Shown here piece after piece: positions 59,689 through 64,000 of a DNA stretch of 64,000 bases. The notes below the pieces were generated by a model. It did no database searches. It was given only the letters and a program-made list of their open reading frames with translations, and was not told the DNA's origin. This DNA is from Hsuehochloa calcarea (Eukaryota; Streptophyta; Magnoliopsida; Poales; Poaceae), in assembly GCA_036346395.1 (NCBI GenBank), contig CM070599.1, positions 11,275,232 to 11,339,231 of the forward strand, written 5' to 3'. Every line of letters starts with the position of its first letter. Positions within the stretch are counted from its first letter, which is position 1. The position numbers and the translations under genes are program-made.

Positions 59689-61563
59689 GATATCCAGCTA
59701 CATAAGTACCCGACTCGAACGGTTGTGCACTCTTCTTCCTTAGTCTTTTTCCACCAGCCCGGCGATGCCCTCGGTCTCCTCCACTGACGCCACCTCCGAC
59801 CAGCGCCGCCTCCCTTCGTCCCTGCCTCCGACCAGCGCCGCCTCCCTTCGTCCCGCCTCGCCCGGTCCAAGCCCCGCCCTGCCGACCACTGGTGAGTTTC
59901 CCGCACGCCCCTTCGCTGTGAGAGCCGAGGGTTTCTCGCCCTCCCGCCCTCGCCACCCACCCTAAGTTTCCCGCTTCCCCTTCTCTCTGCCGTGAGAGCC
60001 AATGTATCGTTTGTTTTTTGGCTTGTTACAACAACATATATTTTGATATTTGTACCATGCTTCCGATGTTTGATTTCAGACATACTTGGGTGACCATTCA
60101 ATGTTGGGTCTATTTTCAGCCACATACTTAACATATTCGAATGATAATTACGAATTGTTCACTGTGATCGTATGTAAGTCCAAATGTCCAATACTTCTGA
60201 AATGCTTTACCAAGTTATGAGCGGCAGGAAAGCAAGCACCAGTTGTTTGGACATGTAACGGGGGCCACTTACAGATTAATCCATCATCAGTTTTTTGGAA
60301 AATGATTTAGCCAGTCTATGTTTAAAAAGTTAATAGTTATTTTATTATTTGTATATACTTTTGTATCTTTGGCTTTCCCTGAGATCTCCACTATGCTTAC
60401 TGACTAGGTAGGGGGGACCCCAATTGTACTGTGTATAGCCTGTCTGAAGATTCGCGGTTCAAAACTTTTAATCGTTTGCCTCTGCGATCTCAATTTAATG
60501 GTATTACCTAAAAACATCTGCTTAGTGAATCGTCTCTTCTAGAAAGTAGAATCAACTTAGGATGTGCTATTCACAGTACGAAAGGTCTGAAATTTTTCTA
60601 AATCATGTACCAATCTTGCTCACAGATATTATGACTAATTTTTTTATAAGGAAAAAACATACAAATGTAGCACATACATCTCTTGACTTATGTTAGCATA
60701 TCTTAAAACCTATAGAGTAGTCCATTTCGTCTTATGGATTGTCAGTTTATAGATGCAATGGACTCTTTCGCTGACGCTTCATGTCACGCAAATTATGATG
60801 TGTATATTTTTATAATATTTGTTCCATTATTTGTTCGTCTAGCCATTTCATCAGTGAAAATCACATAGTTATGCTGGGTTCATCTCCTACTGTGTTCAGC
60901 TTTCAATTCTACACAAGTGATATAAATCTTGTAATAAGTTTTAAAATTATGTCTATATGCAATAATCAAGCATAAGCACGATGCAAAATGAACATTCACA
61001 CCAGCTTGAAGAACAATAGTTTCGTTGTGGATCTCAAGGCATTTTTTGGGGGCCTCGCTTCAGCTTGTTTATGTTGAGAACAAGGACTATGGCGTTAAGA
61101 TTATTACTTACGTGCCCTGTATTTCATTATTCACAGGGTTATATTTATTTTATGCTACCTGCTGGTGCTTGATAGGCTATAGTTGATGTTTTGTCGGACA
61201 TTAGAACTGCATAGATGTCTCTAAGGGACTCTTTCCCTAGAATTTTACTTTGTTTACATATAAGATGGGATTTCAAGGATATTTCATTTCATACTCATGT
61301 TGTAGATTCACGTTCATCTAAATTTTTTAATCTGCTTACGTGCTAATAGGTTTTACCACTTTGTCTTGATTGCAGGCCAGTCGATTAATTAGACTCCCTT
61401 CGCTACACATAACGCCAAATACGTAATATGTATGTACACATGAGGTACACTCTCTAGCAGAGTAGTAATTTACTACGTATCATATATTTAGGTTCAATGG
61501 GTAACTTCTATTTGTTTATGTAATCATTGCATATGTAACTTATATAGATAGCAAGTAAGCGAG
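59689..61563 (+). other. CACTA interior between Copia insertion and second ORF
   Basis: At 59765-59960 a GC-rich stretch may be a leader exon: TGGTGAGTTTCCC at 59891 is a good splice donor, and GATTGCAGGCCAG at 61371 a plausible acceptor before the ORF. The intervening 1.4 kb is AT-rich and looks intronic. No other gene. Confidence 0.45.
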
Positions 61564-62736
61564 ATGGCAGAGGCACCGTCTTCGCCGCCGTCTGCGATGT
61601 CGCCAAATGCGTCTGGATCTCCGATCAAGGTGGTACGCAGGCGAGAAGGCAGAGGAATCTCCAAATTGCCCTCTGGCCGCATTACGATCACGGAGGTCGA
61701 TGACGCCGATCCCGCCGAGTCCCAAGAAAGCAATGCGAGATTCCGACCGTCTCGCAGGTACTTGCAAGGAACGGGTCCGCATCACCACCCCAACTCGTAA
61801 GTCTCGACGGATGTACAGAGAGACCGGTTGGATCGAACTTTCGCTCGCTCACTTTCCCCAAGGCGGACTGCATGTGTGCGATGGCACGCCGCCGGGCGAT
61901 GTCCCACGCGTGGAGGACCTTCAAGAGCTCGCTTGTCACGCAAAGACGTGAACACGGCCTGATGCACTTCACAACGATCAATTTTTATCGTGGATACATG
62001 GGACGCCTTCGCGGATGAAGACGACGGCCAATTTCGTGAGCAAAGTGCGCACACGAGCTATCTAGGCACAAACACTCACCCCCACAGACTTGCGGCCACT
62101 GGTACGCGGGTAAAGCCACGCGAGTGGGCGGCGGAGGACGAGACTATCGCACGACCGCTTGTCGAGATCTCAAACGAAGCGCCGAGCCTAGTCAAGAGCG
62201 AGGCATCACCACGCCTTCGGCAAAGATCTCTTTCACAAACCCGCAGACGAGGCGGTGTCTCAACGCTCGTAAATTTCTCGAACCACTTAATTGTTAATAA
62301 GTCCATAACTTCATGGTGTCTACAATAACATGATGTCCTCTTGCAGGAAGCATTGACTTCCGCATCTTCTCAAGGTTCCTTCGAAGTAGACAGGGAGAAG
62401 GATGTACTATCTACGGCCCTGGGAAACAAGGAGCACCCGGGTCGCACACGAGGCGTTGGGGTTTACGTACCTTGGAGGGATGGATTCCCACACAACTCCG
62501 ACACATATAGGAGTAGGAAGAGATCCAAGGACCAGCACGACGCTCGGTTGGAACATGTGATTATTGAAAAATTTCAAGAATAAATAACAAACTTGCAGAA
62601 CCAAGTAAATCAACTCATGTAGGCACAAGCCGCCCCTGTTAATTTGGGAGCAAGTCCTGCTCGACATTGGAGTAGCGTCGCGTCCACACATAATTCTGGA
62701 CATGACGACGTGTAATTACTGATTGACGACATCGAG
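61564..62736 (+). pseudogene. CACTA second ORF, N-terminal part
   Basis: The ATG at 61564 opens MAEAPSSPPSAMSPNASGSP. Frameshifts near 61755 and 61950 connect to further pieces (KERVRITTPTRKSRRMYRE, MDTWDAFADEDDGQFREQ). A clean intron joins 62268 (TC/GTAAAT) to 62347 (TTGCAG/GAAG). The next exon reads TALGNKEHPGRTRGVGVYVP and DTYRSRKRSKDQHDARLEH, a hallmark of the protein encoded downstream of TNP2 in grass CACTA elements. Stops at 62581 and 62620 interrupt a helical NLQNQVNQL segment. A donor GAG/GTAATG ends the exon at 62736. It is broken in this copy; the role of this protein in transposition is not established. Confidence 0.7.
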
Positions 62737-62819
62737 GTAATGTACATCTCTGGAATGCTCTAAAAATAGACCTATAGGACGCCTTAGCTAATTGTGTACC
62801 ATTTTGCAGGGGCCGACGC

Positions 62820-63255
62820 CCTGTAAGCTCCAAGTGAGGATGGTTGGCTCGATTCCTATTGAGGCTGAGCGGGGTATGATGTATCCATACCATGAAGGGG
62901 CAGTGCAGCACGGTGCCCAGCTGGCGCAGGGTTACACCAGGGTGCAGGTGGACATGGTACATGACAATTTCATGGCCACTCCGCTGGAGATTCCCCCGAA
63001 TGAAGAAATCAGAACAATAGGGGATGCCACGCACACTTTTATCCAGTGGACCAAGAAGGACATCGCACTAGACCCTTCAGTGACGCTGACATCGACAGAC
63101 CCGCCTCCAATAGGACCTCGATGAGTCCGCCTCAACCAAAGCTTCGTAGGTTGCCACATCGCTTCCGCCGAGAAGACGGTGAAGGGACAAGAAAATCGTG
63201 TCACCATATCGGTCCTCGAGGCGCCTCACGGAAGACGCCCTCACCGCCTCGTTAA
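62820..63255 (+). pseudogene. CACTA second ORF, central domain
   Basis: After the acceptor TTTTGCAG (62812-62819) the exon reads GPTPCKLQVRMVGSIPIEAE, GMMYPYHEGAVQHGAQLAQG, YTRVQVDMVHDNFMATPLEI and FIQWTKKDIALDP. I recognise the pattern PTPC-L-V...A-G-V-P...GY-KV-VD-V...F--W-K--I as a domain of unknown function common in these CACTA proteins (I believe DUF8039, from memory). A TGA at 63122 ends the frame; a Pro-rich linker (MSPPQPKLRR, TPSPPR) follows in another frame, as is usual before the protease domain. Confidence 0.65.
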
Positions 63256-63334
63256 GGAGAAATTGAAATCAAGAACATTAAGGCACCTCCTAAACCCAGA
63301 AAATACTCCCTAAGTCCGCTGGTCTCCTGCAGTA

Positions 63335-64000
63335 AATAAAGAGCTCGGGACTAGCTTGTCAAGCTTTGCAAGATTGGTACTTGCGCAAGACCCGAGAGGA
63401 GGGGGCCATACTTTGAATCACCGCCGATACGGAGGGAGCATTTTCTCCACGAGCCCGCCACTTCGTCGTGGGCTTCAAGACTTATTTGACCTATACAACC
63501 TAATCGCCTCGACGCCTCACTTCTACGATGCCGACAATCGTAAGTGTGTACAATCAATTTCTACACTCACGTGATATCGATAAATATCATAACTCATTGC
63601 TTATGTACAGATACATTATGAAATGTGCCCATCGAATCAAAGAACCTGGGTTTCTCGACCCACACGTGGTCTCGAGCAAACAATCAACCAAGACGCATCC
63701 TACATCGAGAATTACATAAAATGGGATTGCTTGCTCGACGACAAGGACTACATAATGGTGCCCTACAACCGTAAGTAAGTGCTTCAATATTTGCTATACA
63801 AATTACGCTTTCAACACGTGTTTATGACTATAGCGACATACATGAGTAGGTTCCACTGGATTTTTCTTATTCTTGTGCCAAAGAGGAACATGGTGTTGTA
63901 CCTTGATTCTCTACTTAACAAAAATCACGACTTCACCCTTCTTAAAGGAATACTCGATGTGTATGTTCATTTCCTCCGCACATAACTCTATTGTAGTCTT
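63335..64000 (+). pseudogene. CACTA second ORF, Ulp1-like protease region (runs past window)
   Basis: Pieces read ELGTSLSSFARLVLAQDPRG, RRGLQDLFDLYNL, KEPGFLDP, DCLLDDKDYIMVPYN and FHWIFLILVPKRNMVLYLDS. The last has the His-Trp and Asp-Ser spacing of the Ulp1/SENP catalytic His and Asp; the catalytic Cys would lie beyond the window. Such C48-like domains are common in CACTA and Mutator-type plant transposons. Introns (for example donor CC/GTAAGTAAG at 63770) and frame changes separate the pieces, so integrity cannot be judged. Confidence 0.65.

Larger units (their letters stand above)
46801..64000 (+). mobile_element. CACTA (En/Spm-type) element, interrupted by Copia; runs past window
   Basis: It starts with CACTACTACAAAA, a standard CACTA terminus. 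Subterminal repeats follow (ATCACGCACGGTT with AACCGCTCAGGATA at 46840-46990 and again at 48525-48600). A TNP2-type transposase remnant (47351-48517) and a second ORF of the kind that accompanies TNP2 in grass CACTA elements (61564 on) are both on the + strand. The Copia element at 48601-59688 sits between them with a clean GATAT TSD. The right end is outside the window. The transposase is cut short, so the element is probably non-autonomous. Confidence 0.75.

Overview
This is plant nuclear DNA, almost certainly from a grass (Poaceae). The only well-supported host gene is a 17-exon minus-strand orthologue of the HECT ubiquitin ligase UPL3/KAKTUS. It reads closest to cereal UPL3 in my memory, and its first exon is GC-rich as in grasses. 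Nearly everything else is nested transposable elements: long LTRs, a CACTA element, a TIR element carrying a plant mobile domain (PMD) gene, and a hAT MITE. No rRNA, tRNA, CRISPR array or bacterial-type operon was recognised. Species cannot be fixed from this window.

Layout. 1-13.0 kb: an LTR fragment, a short-repeat promoter-like tract, a broken transposon-type ORF, and a PMD pseudogene split by an LTR fragment that itself holds a solo LTR inside another solo LTR. 13.7-30.3 kb: UPL3. Intron 5 is 6.4 kb and holds a TIR element split by a 3.2 kb LTR. 31.1-31.7 kb: a broken ArfGAP fragment. 32.2-41.0 kb: a second, TIR-bounded PMD element interrupted by two solo LTRs with perfect target-site duplications (TSDs). 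41.0-46.5 kb: an LTR with a nested solo LTR and a 1.2 kb array of palindromic units around CACGTG. 46.8 kb to the window end: a CACTA element (TNP2-type transposase fragment, then a second ORF with a Ulp1-like protease region), split by an 11.1 kb Ty1/Copia element at 48,601-59,688 with two LTRs and TSD GATAT.

UPL3 encodes about 1,881 residues once spliced: N-terminal armadillo-like repeats, an acidic middle and a C-terminal HECT domain with its catalytic Cys. Two lesions stand out. A single extra base in exon 10 (16,640/16,641) shifts the frame and removes the HECT domain. A perfect 92 bp tandem duplication copies the 3' splice site of exon 16, which carries the catalytic Cys. Either the allele is damaged or the assembly carries indel errors. 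The latter is plausible because the two LTRs of the apparently young Copia element also differ largely by small indels.

The transposon genes are mostly frameshifted or carry stops, so the window reads as one ancestral gene in a heavily invaded intergenic landscape. Solo LTRs outnumber the one two-LTR element, pointing to active LTR-LTR recombination.
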